Below are positions 40,716-51,189 of a stretch of DNA of 64,000 nt, in pieces. Made by a program: the position numbers and the translations under genes. The stretch is from Phymatolithon calcareum (lineage: Eukaryota; Rhodophyta; Florideophyceae; Hapalidiales), in assembly GCA_977006965.1 (NCBI GenBank), contig OZ345371.1:930001-994000 (forward strand), written 5' to 3'. The notes beneath the pieces were generated by a model. The model ran no database searches, was not told the origin of the DNA, and worked only from the letters and a program-made list of their open reading frames with translations. Within the stretch, counting starts at the first letter, position 1, and each line of letters begins with the position of its first letter.

Positions 40716-41210
40716 TTAAATAAACTCGGCGAGCTCGTCGGCCGTTTTGGGAGGTGCCATGTCTTTGAGCCCCGACAGGCGTGCGGGGTCCATGGTGTAA
40801 CCATCGGCAGAAATCACTCGTCCGCACCAACGCAGCGAAGTTGAAAACAGCACGCACTTGCGGGCAGAGAGGAATAAGTTCTTTTCCTCGCATATAGATA
40901 GAAATCGCTCAATTTTCATGAGAAGTGTAGACTCGTCCGGTGCATGGAGGCTGAAGTCGTCTAGCCAGGCCTTCATGTTGTCGCGCAGCTCCGCGAAGAA
41001 TGGCTCAACGTTAGCTTGGAAATTAGAGACGGCGTTGGAGAGGCCAGGAAGCACTCTTGTCGATGCCGCAACACCGGTGGGCGTCACCACGCCGCACTTT
41101 CCCCACGATTCGGGATCCAGCGGCAATTGCCAATAGCCGGAGACAAAGTCCAGGCTTGCAAAACATTGACTGCCTTGGAAGTCATTAGTCTCGGCCTCCA
41201 TGTGGGGCAT
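40716..41210 (-). pseudogene. Gypsy reverse transcriptase palm
   Basis: In the same frame as the upstream segment this part carries 'FASLDFVSGYWQLPLDPES' (motif A Asp), 'PGLSNAVSNFQ' (motif B region) and 'MKAWLDDFSLHAPD' (motif C as WLDD in place of YxDD), then 'RWCGRVISADG'. It ends in TAA at 40716-40718 within 'LAEFI*CVRWMS', where the codon would need one change to be sense (Gln). The frame is otherwise intact, consistent with recent inactivation. Confidence 0.9.
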
Positions 41211-41213
41211 GGG

Positions 41214-43259
41214 CTATGCTTCCACGATGGTAGCCGCATTGACAGGACGGGTATCGACTGTCATTCGAGATTTGGCTTTCGAATTTTTCTTCGGTACAAG
41301 AAGTGGGGCGGCCTGCCATTCTGCCGTTGGCATTTCAATAAAGAAACCCATGTCTTTGAGAGTGTCAACATATTTGTCCAGGAACTTTCTCTGTTCCGGA
41401 GAGTACTTTCGCGCCTTCACCTTCACCGGGCGGCGGCCCGGGTCGATGCGAATTTTCATAGGTACAATTTTCGCGGGAGGTGAATTCCCTAGACGAATAC
41501 GGAATACCTTGCGGTAACGGCGCAAGAGTTCCTGCAGGCGATTCACACCAGCCTCGCTCAGGCCGTTTGCTTTCGCGGTACAGATGATGTTGTTCAGGGC
41601 CTCCTCTAGCTCCTCCTTTGTATCTTCGCCGAGATCAATGTACACGTTGCTGTCATCCAATGTGTCGTCCTCGGCACCAGAGTGGCTATGGAAAGTACTT
41701 CCCCACTCCAGACAACGCTCACGCAAGATGCTTTGGATCGAGCCGTCCGGGCACGCGCATGGGTGGTCACTGTAGCCGGCTTTCTGTAGCATGTCGGGTA
41801 CATTGACGATGCCACGAAGACTGTCGCGAGCTGCAGCGAGCAGCACACGGTTGTTTATGCCTAGTGCGGACAGAAGATGGCGTCCGATATAGGCGTTGCT
41901 CAGAGGTTTGTCGCTGACAAGCCATTTAGCATTACGGAGGATGAGCTTCTCTCCGTGCCGGATGCGCAGCTCAGCATCCATCTGAATCATACGCCGGCAA
42001 GTGATAGGTGGAACGCCTGTGCTAGCATTTCCAAAGGTCATAGGTTCTGGAAGGTTCGATATGTTAATGTTCGGATCTGCAGCACGGATCTCGTCGAGCA
42101 GAGCGGGAGAGATTACAGTGACATCGGATCCGCTGTCCGCGAGAACGTTTGTCTCCACGGCACCATTGCAGAAAGTAGCTGAGAATAGAGACGTGTTGTC
42201 GCTTGCTTCACAATCTCCATCTTCGTTGCCGTCACCACCGATGCGACCAACTCTGCCACGGGGCTGGTCTTTCTTCTTCTCAGTTTGTTTCTGGCGTTTG
42301 CTTTCGTGATACTTCTTTTTCAGCTCGGCTTTCTCCTCCGGGCTGGTTATGTCACAGTCGTTGATGAAATGCAGCTTCTTGCAGCGAGGGTTCAGACACT
42401 TAGGGAGATCGCGGTTGCGTTTGCGCTTCTCCTCGCTGTTCTTTCCCCCTCGAGCGACGCTGTCATTGCGCACCGACGTATTGTTGTCCTTATTCTTTCG
42501 GGTACCGCTGTTACGATTGCGGCCACGAGTGTCGTCTTCGATGGACAGGACGTTGTCATCGTCCGAGTCTGCACTGTACACCTTACACCGGCTCGCGACC
42601 ACTTGACTGTCCATGGCATCGGCCTCCTTCGCCAGCTCGCGGACAAATAGGGCAAAGTCCTTCTCGAGCTCTTTCTTGCGCAGCGTCAGCGTAAGTAGTA
42701 TTCGCTTCTTTAGGCCGCCGTGTGCGATACGTTTCAGAATGTGCTTGATGGCAAGCTTTGGCTGCTTGTCAACGAATTCATCGTAGCTACACTTCTCAAG
42801 CGTCGTCATATACTTGAGGCAGAGGCGCCAGACCTGGCTGCGCAGACCTGTATCGTCTGATGAGCGATCCAGCTTGACGTCACGCAGCTCACGTTCGATG
42901 CGCGCCAAGTCGTAGTCGGCCGGATCAATACGGGCTTTCTCAGCGACGCATACTTTCAGGTGGTCCTCAGTAATATCCTCAATGTTTGCGACAGGGACCC
43001 AGTCAGCCAGCACGAATAGCTGCAAGATTGGCTTCGATATGGAGTTACGATACGTCGTCAGCGGAATGTGAACGTTGGTGTCGGCATTCTTCTCAGCGAT
43101 GACGCGCTCGTAAATCTCACGCTTCTCCTTGAACAGGACGAAGCTGGAAGTACTAATGTCGGACAGGCGCGGAGCCTCAATGGTTTCGACAATTGTCTGC
43201 TTGATAGTTTCGGCCTTGTCGGCCTTCTTGGTATTATCGTTGTTCGCGTTAGACGCCAT
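41214..43259 (-). pseudogene. Gypsy gag, protease and start of reverse transcriptase
   Basis: The ATG at 43257-43259 (context AGAATGGCG) is preferred to the upstream GTG. Gag has a helical core and a Cys/His knuckle 'CLNPRCKKLHFINDC' (C-x4-C-x3-H-x5-C, a variant spacing). The protease motif is 'VLADSGSDVTVISPALL'. Reverse transcriptase begins with 'RKYSPEQRKFLDKYVDTL', 'WQAAPLLVPKK' and 'SRMTVDTRPVNAATI'. The frame ends in a TAG at 41214-41216, directly before the conserved PMP motif at the point where a Tyr codon is usual. Gag-pol would assemble the particle, mature it and copy the RNA. Confidence 0.9.
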
Positions 43260-43324
43260 TCTCGCCGCCTTGAACAACACGCGCACAAAATCGGGAAGGT
43301 CTCTTCGAAGAAACCAGTAATTAC

Positions 43325-43778
43325 TGTACCACTTTCCGGGGGATCGCGCGCGCTAAGTGTGGTGGGAGAACTTGATGGCGATGTGCCTCTACCCGAAGTC
43401 CGGGATCGCCAGAGGCCTGCCTTTATGAGGTAACAATTCTAACACTGTAAAGTTAATACTAGGCAGTACTCAATGTTGTGTCGCGCCCATTCCGTTGCCC
43501 GCCATTGTCTCCACGCACGCGCAGATGCGCGGTCGCCGCCTGGAGCTGGCCATGCGTGGCGTACTGCATGCTCGCACGCGCACAAATTCGCCCGACACTT
43601 ACTTGAGCCCACGGAGCGCGGTTCGCGCCCGTCAGTATTAACCGCTTGATTATTGCGCCCTTCGGCGTCGATCAATTCACCGAAGCTCCTGTCAGTACCC
43701 GACGCAAAAATAACGCGTACGTCCGAAAAGGTACGAACTTAGGTACGGGACACCTCTGCGAGTTCGGCGATTGTTACA
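43325..43778 (-). repeat. Gypsy 5' LTR
   Basis: 454 bp, TGTAC...GTTACA on the plus strand. As the 5' LTR it should hold the promoter; the gag ATG lies 66 bp beyond it, at 43257-43259. Confidence 0.95.
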
Positions 43779-43984
43779 CGTTGAAATAGCTCTTCGATAT
43801 CATGATTTTTCCATGAGCTCCTCGAAAGCTCTAGGCTCCGTGCCATCTTGACGGACGGGGATTGCTTTACATCACTGGAGCCCACTAAAACGATGCATTC
43901 TTTCTAGAGGTCGCAAAACAGAGCGCACTCGTTCTACCTAAATGCTTCAATTATTTTGGGTTATATATTTTCGTTTCAGGTAAG

Positions 43985-44518
43985 CATCTCTTATATTTAG
44001 TGCTTCCGCTCCTAGAATCAATCAGGTCTCTGGTGTCCATTTCTGTAATGCCATTATTTTCTTCGGCGTTTCTTCTTTCGGGCGGTCCCTCTAGGTACTT
44101 TCCTTCTTCCGCCCTGGTCCTTCTCAACATGTTGAAGCTAAGACTTCATGCCAATGGTTGGCAGTTGCGATTCGACATTTTAGGCGGACTATATCCGTCT
44201 GTCCTCATTCCAGTGGCCCGAAGACTTTTCCCGTGGGCGTTCTGTTTGCGGTATTGGTGTTAGGTATAGAGTACTCCCAACTTAGCTGAAATAATGCCTT
44301 GTATTCCTGGATGCATTTATGAATGCCAGTGCCCTTCTTGAATACTACACTTGCGTGTAGCTCTTCCAGAGCTGTCATTGCCTTCTTAAGGCGCTTTAGC
44401 ATCTGCTTTTTCGTATCTCCATCGGGTCCCATACCCGGAACCGCGCTCCATGGCACTGTTGGTTTCAATGCCGCAGGAATAGAAAATAACGAATCGAAAC
44501 CAATATAGTTTTCCGAAA
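43985..44518 (-). pseudogene. LINE-A fragment: end of RT and following domain
   Basis: The minus strand encodes 'MLKRLKKAMTALEELHASV', 'GIHKCIQEYKALFQLSWEY' and, in shifted frames, 'KVFGPLE' and 'RRTRAEEGKYLEGPPERRN'. These align with 18450-18880 of the full-length LINE-A ORF2 ('MLQRLKKARIALYKLRAL', 'GIHKCIQVYKALIQPRWEY', 'FFGPLARG'). It is truncated at both ends. Its upper boundary abuts the Mutator-like element at 44521-44530. Confidence 0.8.
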
Positions 44519-44540
44519 CACCGTACTTAACGGACGCATA

Positions 44541-44672
44541 TTTTCAGTGTCACTAATCGCGCAAAAGGAATTTCAGTGTCACTATTCTTGTAAATGGCAC
44601 GCCAGTGTCACTAATCTGAAAACAGCGCGTTGGTGTCACTATTTTATAAACATGGCATCTCAGTATCACCGA
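44541..44672 (+). repeat. ~29-bp subterminal tandem repeat, left end of the Mutator-like element
   Basis: Five units with core AGTGTCACTAAT start at 44546, 44575, 44604, 44632 and about 44662, a period of 28-30 bp. The same core appears inverted at the other end. Confidence 0.85.
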
Positions 44673-44789
44673 ATTGTTGGACTGTGCTACTTAAAAGTAC
44701 AGAAGCGAGAAATGAACAATTTTCGAGACTTAGTGTTTGAAAAATATATTTCTTTGGTCAGCATTTGGCACTGAGTAATACTCCTTGCG

Positions 44790-45548
44790 TACAAGTTCTT
44801 CAAAGACCAGGAGAAAGGACATAAGATGTACCACAAGTGCAGTATGTACTATCGCATCATGTGTAAGTTTCGCTTGCGCCGTGTTCGCGACTGGAAAACC
44901 GGTCTATTCCCACTCCAGAAGCAACAAGGGGTCGAACATTTTCACTCCGGTGCCGAACAGATATAACGAGGTCTTCTCACGACACACAAGGACATTCTCC
45001 TTGACGCGGTGAGATATAATTTGCGAATCAAGCCAAGTGAGCTGCACAAGGTACTGATTGACGAGCTTTCGAAGAGAATAGCACAGAGCTCTGATGTAGA
45101 ATGTATCAAAAAGAGTCAAATTAGTCGGTTTCTGCAGCGAAATCGATCTGTTGCCTCAAAGCACTACTTCGAGTGCACTATTGCTGGTCTCTGGGATTTC
45201 GGGTGCGACAATCAGCGAAATCTAGAACAAGATCGTCCTCCAATGGGAAGCTCGGATTTCAGGAGCAATAGTCGACTCACAATCCATGCTCGTGGACGAA
45301 TCAGGAGAGCTTTCTCTGGAGCTGTCGAGTTGCAGAATCTTTTTACTGCAAATCCCGGAAGGTTTTTTGCAGAGGATGAGTCTGGTGAGTACTTTATCTC
45401 TCCATGGAGCGCTCGGGAGAACGGAATATCGGCTGACACCTGTCTTCAAACGTACAACTCCTCTTACGCCAAGTGTCGTGAAACGTGGCATACTGCGAAG
45501 AGGCTGCGGCAGAATGCCTTTCGCAGTACAGGAACTATGGGTTTATAA
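44790..45548 (+). pseudogene. Mutator-like transposase, N-terminal region
   Basis: The frame before 44964 ('RIMCKFRLRRVRDWKTG', 'QGVEHFHSGAEQ') and the open frame from 45003 ('TTHKDILLDAVRYNLRIKP', 'IKKSQISRFLQRNR') follow the pattern of the N-terminal part of Mutator-like transposases: a small DNA-binding fold with an H-x-H segment, then 'xGLxxxxKxxIxxAxxxxLKPxxIxxxL', then 'PTxxQIxxFLxRxR'. A stop at 44964 interrupts it. The C-terminal half of the 45009-45548 frame is not recognised. The DDE core expected next is missing, so this copy is non-autonomous. Confidence 0.6.
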
Positions 45549-45769
45549 CTAACCCAAATCTTGGAACGTCTATTAAAGAGATGTTTTCAGAAGCACGGGA
45601 CGAATTTGAAGCGTGGGGAAAACATGTGCACGTTTTGAAACGAATTGATTTGAATACAAATGGGTATTTTAACTGTGTGAAAGAATGGGCTCAATCAATT
45701 TAATGGCCGTAGACTCAGGCGAGGAGGATAAGAATTCTGCAATGCTGATCTTGATAGATCACTTCTTGA

Positions 45770-45965
45770 ACTGGGATTGGTGACCCATCACTGCACTTGT
45801 ATACAATTCATGTGATATTTCGCGTGTAAGCACTCTAATTGGGCTACGTTGCACACGGCAGGAAAGCGTATCCCATTTGCTGCAGATGATCGTCGAATTG
45901 CAGGGTTTCGCAGAGATGGTCGTACACGGAGCACTGCTCCGACTTTCGTGCACATGACTCCTGAA
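45770..45965 (+). pseudogene. Mutator-like transposase, SWIM zinc finger
   Basis: The plus strand reads 'GLVTHHCTCIQFM', a TGA, then 'YFACKHSNWATLH', giving C-x-C ... C-x-H as in the SWIM zinc finger near the C-terminus of Mutator-like transposases. It is followed by a basic segment ('KRIPFAADDRRIAGFRRDGR', then 'TRSTAPTFVHMTPEQ') of the kind that ends these proteins. One in-frame stop lies inside the finger. Confidence 0.65.
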
Positions 45966-47194
45966 CAGAGGCCACTGATCTGAATAATTCAGTTTGCTCC
46001 TTTTTTCATTACTTGGTCCTAGTCTCCCACTTTGGTTCTATTGCCACAAAATAAATATTTCTGCCTTTTCATCGTTTCACGCCACTATAAATAGGCCTCG
46101 CACCTTGGCTTTGCATTTGTCTCAGAACATCACCATAAATTGAGATATTGCATTTCTATGTTGCGCCCATGCTTTACAGTAATGAAAAGAGTTATGCCAA
46201 AAATATTTAGCTTTGCCGAACGTTCAGTATAATCAAGCGGTCTGCGGCATCAGGCCACGCGATCGCCACTAAACGGGGTATCAGTGTAACTGCTATAGCC
46301 AGGAATGGAAGCAAACGCGGGGACGGGTTCCGTTACAATGTACGCGTAACCCAAAAGAGGTAAACAGTGGTTCGATTCCTCGGTCCTTGTAGGGAGCGTT
46401 CCCATCACGCCCCCTACTTAACCAAACTCTCCTTACAGCCACTGTTCTGGGAGGAAATTTCATCCTTTTCGACCCTCCCACCCAAGAAGCAAACACACAT
46501 TCACTCAAGTGCATCCTTTTCAATGGCTTGCACCAGCTCTATTTTGAGTCTTGTTCGTACAATTACAATAACTATTGTACAACCCGTCATTGGTTGCAAA
46601 TGATGTGCTAAACAAATAAAGCTCTCTGCTCTTTTCAAGGATCACTGAGGGAGCACGGCGGTATTTAGGCCGACATTTATTTGGTTTATTTTGGCCCAAA
46701 GGCTGTTGTGCTTCCCCGGTGTACCCGATTCTTTCGATATTGTTGACATAGAAGTTTGCTGCCCTAATAATGATCAATGTTCTTCCTAAAATTTGACCTC
46801 GTGCTAATGTACTCCATGAGCCTACGGTAGTGCACAGGTCGAATTGAAGATCTGATTATGGTGTTCTTGGCTCAGCTGCAGAACGCATTCTTGCTCAGAG
46901 AGGAAGCACTGAGGTCAGGTGAAAGTCGCAGGCTCGATATTGGACAGCACGGTTGTTACTTGGGTATCGATAAGACTTATCTTGACTTTTATTAAGATTC
47001 TTCACTCTCTCACGAATAATCAGGCAAGGCGATGTCAGTTTCTAAAGCACCTTCCATTGTGTAGTCTCTTGTAGTCTTCCTCCTGTCATATTCCGTGGGG
47101 AAAATTTCGTGCCCTGAACGATCCTATCTTCTACGCGGTTTTCTTGTGGAGTTCGCTGCAGGCGCCCCCGCCAGTACGCGTCGTGTTTTACTAA
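45966..47194. other. Unassigned interior of the Mutator-like element
   Basis: No gene supported. A GGTTCGATTCC at 46369-46379 resembles a pol III box B, but no box A or cloverleaf could be found. GTACAAT and ATTGTAC (46557-46580) can pair. Confidence 0.4.
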
Positions 47195-48290
47195 TCATCT
47201 TGTGCTTTGACTTCGGAACAGACCTTCTTCGTTTGCCGTGCACTTAATGAAGATCTTTCTGAATAGCAAAAGCTCATCAGGGGCATTCTCGGTGTCTAGT
47301 CTTTTGTCATCTTTCCGGTCGCATCCTGCCAGCTTGCATTCCAGATTTCCCTTATGCCGTCGAACTCTCTTTTCGAATGACTCCACCATGCTTGTTATGG
47401 ACGCATACGTGTATTTTCGCAGATGTGTTGAAGGGCATGTTATCTGAGCCCCGTGTCTGGGAATTTGAGGATTGCTGGTAGCTCGCTTGTCTTGTCCGAC
47501 GAGATTATTCTTTCCTCTCCAATTAAAGGAGATGTCCTTGCTTTTCCGAAGACTGTTTCTGTTGAATCTGTTTGACTTCTTCAACAAATGATTCTCTGTA
47601 ATCCATCGGGACATTGTCATTCGTTGTAGATTACAGCTCTTGGGTATTTGAGTTTTCAGGCGGATTTTCTAAAGTCCATTTCTCTTTCGCCATTGTCCAC
47701 CTCAGAATCTTGCAGGAATGGATCTCCCGTCTTTGGTCTGGAACTTGAACACGGGAGTCAATGCGGAGTCTGTCTGTAATTCCTCTTTCCATCGGTCCGA
47801 ATGCTTGGCTGAAGAACGTTTGTTCAACTTCCTTGCGGTGGTCTTCCCTTTTCTTTAGCGCCGGCGCCAGTCGCTATCGGCTTATATAGGATAACTATAG
47901 GACTTTTTAGCAATCGACTAGCTTTTCTGTAGATGCACACGTAACCAACTTCGGGATTGGACGAGAAAGCAGCTAAATATGCCTGTTATCCTTTTTTCGA
48001 TGAGATTCTCGACAGTTTTTCTCCTTCCACCAGCCCCTGGGCTCTTAGAATGGCCATATCTCTCCTTTTCGATTCCACTCTGGTACCAGTGGTTAACGAA
48101 CCTCTCGACAAGCTTCATATCAATAGCACTCGCGATAATTTACTTGCTTTGTGATAGTTTACCTGTTTCCTGTGTTTTCCATTCTTGTGCATTGGAGCGA
48201 GGAGAGCTCTCTGCAAGCGTAGAGGAATGTAGCTGCATCAACCGCAGTCTCTCTATACGGCCGTGATCACGACTTCATTAAGAGATGCAA
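47195..48290 (-). pseudogene. LINE-A copy inside the Mutator-like element
   Basis: On the minus strand three blocks match the full-length LINE-A ORF2. 48118-48290 and 47918-48118 match the finger/palm region ('VNHWYQSGIEKERYGHS' against 'SNHWFQLGFQKGKSTEL'). 47650-47880 matches the region after the RT ('HRKEVEQTFFSQAFGPMERG' and 'TDRLRI'). 47195-47620 matches the C-terminal domain ('DTENAPDELLLFRKIFIK' against 'ATEKALDDLLLFSKSIIE'). The RT palm with its catalytic motifs is deleted. It is inserted in the orientation opposite to the transposase. Confidence 0.75.
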
Positions 48291-48439
48291 CCACTTTCAG
48301 CACTCGAGGTGTGTAGTATAAACAAAATCTATTGACATGATCGGCATTGATGTTTCGACACCTTTTCCGAACCGTTTGCCGAAAAGCACAAGTGTGTCTT
48401 ATTGAGATGCTTTTAGAGACGCAGAAGAACCATTTTTAT

Positions 48440-48540
48440 GATTAGTGACACTGAACTATCTTTTCTCTTATTAGTCACACAGACGTACTGTTTTTCAATT
48501 TAGTGACACAGACGTGAAAATTAGTGACAGGGAAAATATT
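48440..48540 (-). repeat. Subterminal tandem repeat, right end of the Mutator-like element
   Basis: Four units with core ATTAGTGACAC start near 48440, 48470, 48499 and 48520. They are the reverse complement of the left-end units. Confidence 0.85.
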
Positions 48541-48779
48541 TAGCCGTACTTAGCGCAAGCGCAAATACGGTCAGCCATTTACGGCTAGAAGTATGCTAAC
48601 ACAAAAATGCCGAAATCCCATCGCAGAGAATTACTTGCATCACGACCGCTAGTCGTTCCATCTATGTTACGCCACAACGCGCAGCGGGGAACTGCCAACA
48701 GAATTCGAAATCGCTTTTCTCCTGAACAACTGCAGGAACTCAAGTCGAAAAACAGCAAACACTTCGGAAAATAGTGGAG

Positions 48780-49920
48780 AGAGTGCCCAAAAAGTATAGA
48801 CCGACAACAATGCGAATTAACTCGATGATACAAGAGCTTAACGGCCGCCCCGATGCCGCACAAGTAGTACTTTGAGTAATCTTCCAAAAGGATGATGAGT
48901 ACACGGCGTACATCACATTCTCTGAGCCGCCGAATTCTCAATTCCTCACTTCGAACGAAACACTATCCAAAGGTGACTTCCTTCGAGAACCAACGGACTA
49001 TATTGTTTACAAAGACCAACATGCAGAATCAAAAGCAACAATTCATCTCAACAATTTGGACAGCGTCTGTGATTCATACTGTGTATCATCATTGGAATTC
49101 ATATGTCCCACCGACCCTGATGGCCAAAAAACGGACTGATAATCCAGTGAAGCGTTTGTCGCCGACTTGTCTACAATTTGGAAGACGACTTCAATGAACC
49201 CTTAGCTTTGCAACCGGGACTCGATCCCCAAAAACCTCTACACGGCGCACTTCTCTAAGCTTTACAAGAACAGGACGTAAAGCTTAGGCTTGACAGAAAC
49301 TTCTGAAAATCCATCAGGTGACAACGATGAAAAGTCCTCGTCTTCAATGGAGGACAAAAGTCTGCTGCCGCCTCGGCCGGAAGACCTTAACGTAGGCGCT
49401 CCACGCAGAGCCCCTAGGAGAGAAAACGTCTTATCAACTTCTGGCTACAGCCATCGTCGCCACAGCCGCGCACTCGCATGTGCAGAGGAAAGCTTTATCC
49501 ACATCATTGCAAAACGAAATGCTCGACAGATTCTATATACTGTATAAGCGCAAGATGCGTAAACGATGGCAGCCTTCTAAAGCATATGAAGTACCTCTGG
49601 AATTGGTCAACCTCGAGAGTCTTCTTATATCCGACAAGAAATATGGAAGTTTCAACAGTGCTCTTATGGAAACCGGTGCTCAGAAGTCTCTGATCAGACT
49701 GGCACAATCACAGGCATACTGTCGTCAGAATAACATTCCGTTCAAGAAGAGCGCAAAAGTATTCCACTTCGCCGAAGGGTCCATCAGCGCCTGAGCAAGC
49801 TTTTCATCATGATACCCACTCCAAAAAACATTATGACAAATGAAGTCCATTTGATAACAGACAAAATACCTTTTTTAATTGGCCTAGACATTTTGGATGC
49901 CTGCGGCATTCAGGTCTTTA
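48780..49920 (+). pseudogene. copia-3 gag and protease
   Basis: The gag-like part reads 'RINSMIQELNGRPDAAQVVL', a stop, 'DDEYTAYITFSEPPNSQFL', and 'SKGDFLREPTDYIVYKDQ'. After a disordered Ser-rich stretch (49290-49440) comes the protease, with 'SALMETGAQKSLI', 'YCRQNNIPFKKSAKVFHF' and, in another frame, 'IPFLIGLDILDACG'. The catalytic DTGA is ETGA here. The protease would process the polyprotein. Several frame changes make this copy inactive. Confidence 0.65.
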
Positions 49921-49989
49921 CGGTCAGCAATGAAATTGAATGAGTTGCAGAAGGTTCGAAAACGCCAGCAACTCGTCAAATTGATCATG

Positions 49990-50860
49990 TATACTGGACA
50001 GAGAAGAGCACCGCATCACCCTTCTTCACCCGGACACAGCATGAACGCCTTCATCGACATTTGCTCCACTCCTCATCGAGGAAACTCTACAGCGCTCTCT
50101 CTCGTGAAATCAGGAAAACTTCTGACCATGCATTAGCCCGTTTCTTGAAGAAATCTATAAGAACTGTGAGAAATATCAACTGCTCTCGCCACGCCAACGT
50201 GTACTCCGGATTCTTGATCCGGATAAAGTCAGATTGAACTGGACTATATTTCTTTACATCATGGTTCTGAAGGATGAAGATGACAAGAACTTCTCCAAGC
50301 TGCACATTTTGGACGCTGGAACGAAATTCGAAGCAGCATCGTTCATCCTGAATACTTCCATCACCAACAATTGGAACGCTTCCCTTCGAATTGGACATGC
50401 TCATATGTTTGATTCTCTGAGTCAATGCTAACAGACCAGGGATCATTATTTGTCGTCGAAGAGCGGAAACATAACTGCGAACTTATGGATATACAGCTAA
50501 AGCACACCGGAACCGAGAGCAATAACTCCTTTGCAGCGGGCTAGACGTATCATGCCATTTTTCGTCGAATATGCAACAAATTTCAAACTGACATGAAGTC
50601 TGTTAATGGGCCAACATGTCTTGCTCTCTCCTCGAACGCTGTCACTAACATTGATGGAGCCCACGGCCTATTTCCATCACTTCGGGTCTTCGGATTACTG
50701 CCCAAGCTTCCAGATGTACCCCCTCGTGATTTCCCGCGCAACAAGAACGAAAGTAAGCTATTGTCGCTGCCAGAAAGTAGTACGAGAAAATGTTTGGGAA
50801 GCAATTGATCGCGCGTGGTGTCAAATCAATAACACCTCTAGCACAGCGCCACAATTTTTC
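49990..50860 (+). pseudogene. copia-3 integrase region
   Basis: In mixed frames the segment encodes a zinc-domain-like 'HRHFAHPSSRKLYSALSR' (near 50050-50105), 'LLSPRQRVFRILDPDKVRLN', 'LHILDAGTKFEAASFI' (the first catalytic Asp region), and a C-terminal piece 'VFGLLPKLPDVPPRDFP' typical of the end of the integrase core in this lineage. Stops are frequent. Which strand-transfer residues survive cannot be judged. Confidence 0.6.
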
Positions 50861-51189
50861 CCCGTGTGATTTTTTATACGCTTATCTCGAAGGCCTAAAA
50901 CAATATATTGCCCTATTCTCATAGCATCCGTGAACGGAAAAGAACCGCGTTTGCAGAATGGAGAAAATATTGACATTCGTGTATTCAAAAATGCTCAACT
51001 CCGACCAGCTACTGTCTTCACGCGGAAATGCCTTACGCCTTCACACGACCGCAACGATCTCGGTCCACCTTTATTGCTTTGGAGTGAGACCGTCCAAACT
51101 GGAGAGCGACGCACTTCAAGATTTACAGACGTCAAGGAAAAGAAATTCTGGACCTCATCGAACGATCTAACTTCCGACTAGTCTTGCGC

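Larger units (their letters stand above)
37965..43778 (-). mobile_element. Young Ty3/gypsy LTR retrotransposon with chromodomain
   Basis: The element is 5814 bp with 454-bp LTRs at 37965-38418 and 43325-43778, beginning TGTA and ending TACA, flanked by the 4-bp duplication CGTT (37961-37964 and 43779-43782). The LTRs differ at only five positions, about 1.1 percent, so insertion was recent. Coding is on the minus strand in the order gag, protease, RT, RNase H, integrase, chromodomain. Three lesions break the polyprotein. A candidate primer site TGGTTTCTTCG lies eight bases inside the 5' LTR. The WLDD-type reverse transcriptase and general sequence style resemble gypsy elements I know from oomycetes. 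Confidence 0.95.
44530..48543 (+). mobile_element. Mutator-like element with tandem subterminal repeats
   Basis: The ends contain inverted copies of ATATTTTC-NN-TGTCACTAAT (44538-44557; complement ending 48539), and a 9-bp direct repeat CCGTACTTA lies outside (44521-44529 and 48544-48552). A 9-bp target duplication is typical of Mutator-like elements. Inside the left end are an N-terminal transposase region and a SWIM zinc finger, both Mutator hallmarks. The match between TIR start and target duplication is imperfect (8 bp of extra sequence at left, 4 bp at right), so the exact ends are uncertain. A LINE-A copy sits inside at 47195-48290. Confidence 0.7.

Noticed and set aside
46340-46400. 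tRNA-like GGTTCGATTCC box B on the plus strand
   Set aside because: No 5-bp T stem pairing, no box A at proper distance and no acceptor stem; at most a relic of another SINE.
44205-48290. One LINE copy interrupted by the Mutator-like element
   Set aside because: The LINE fragment left of the element and the one inside it overlap in ORF2 coordinates, so they are two copies; no LINE sequence resumes after 48552.
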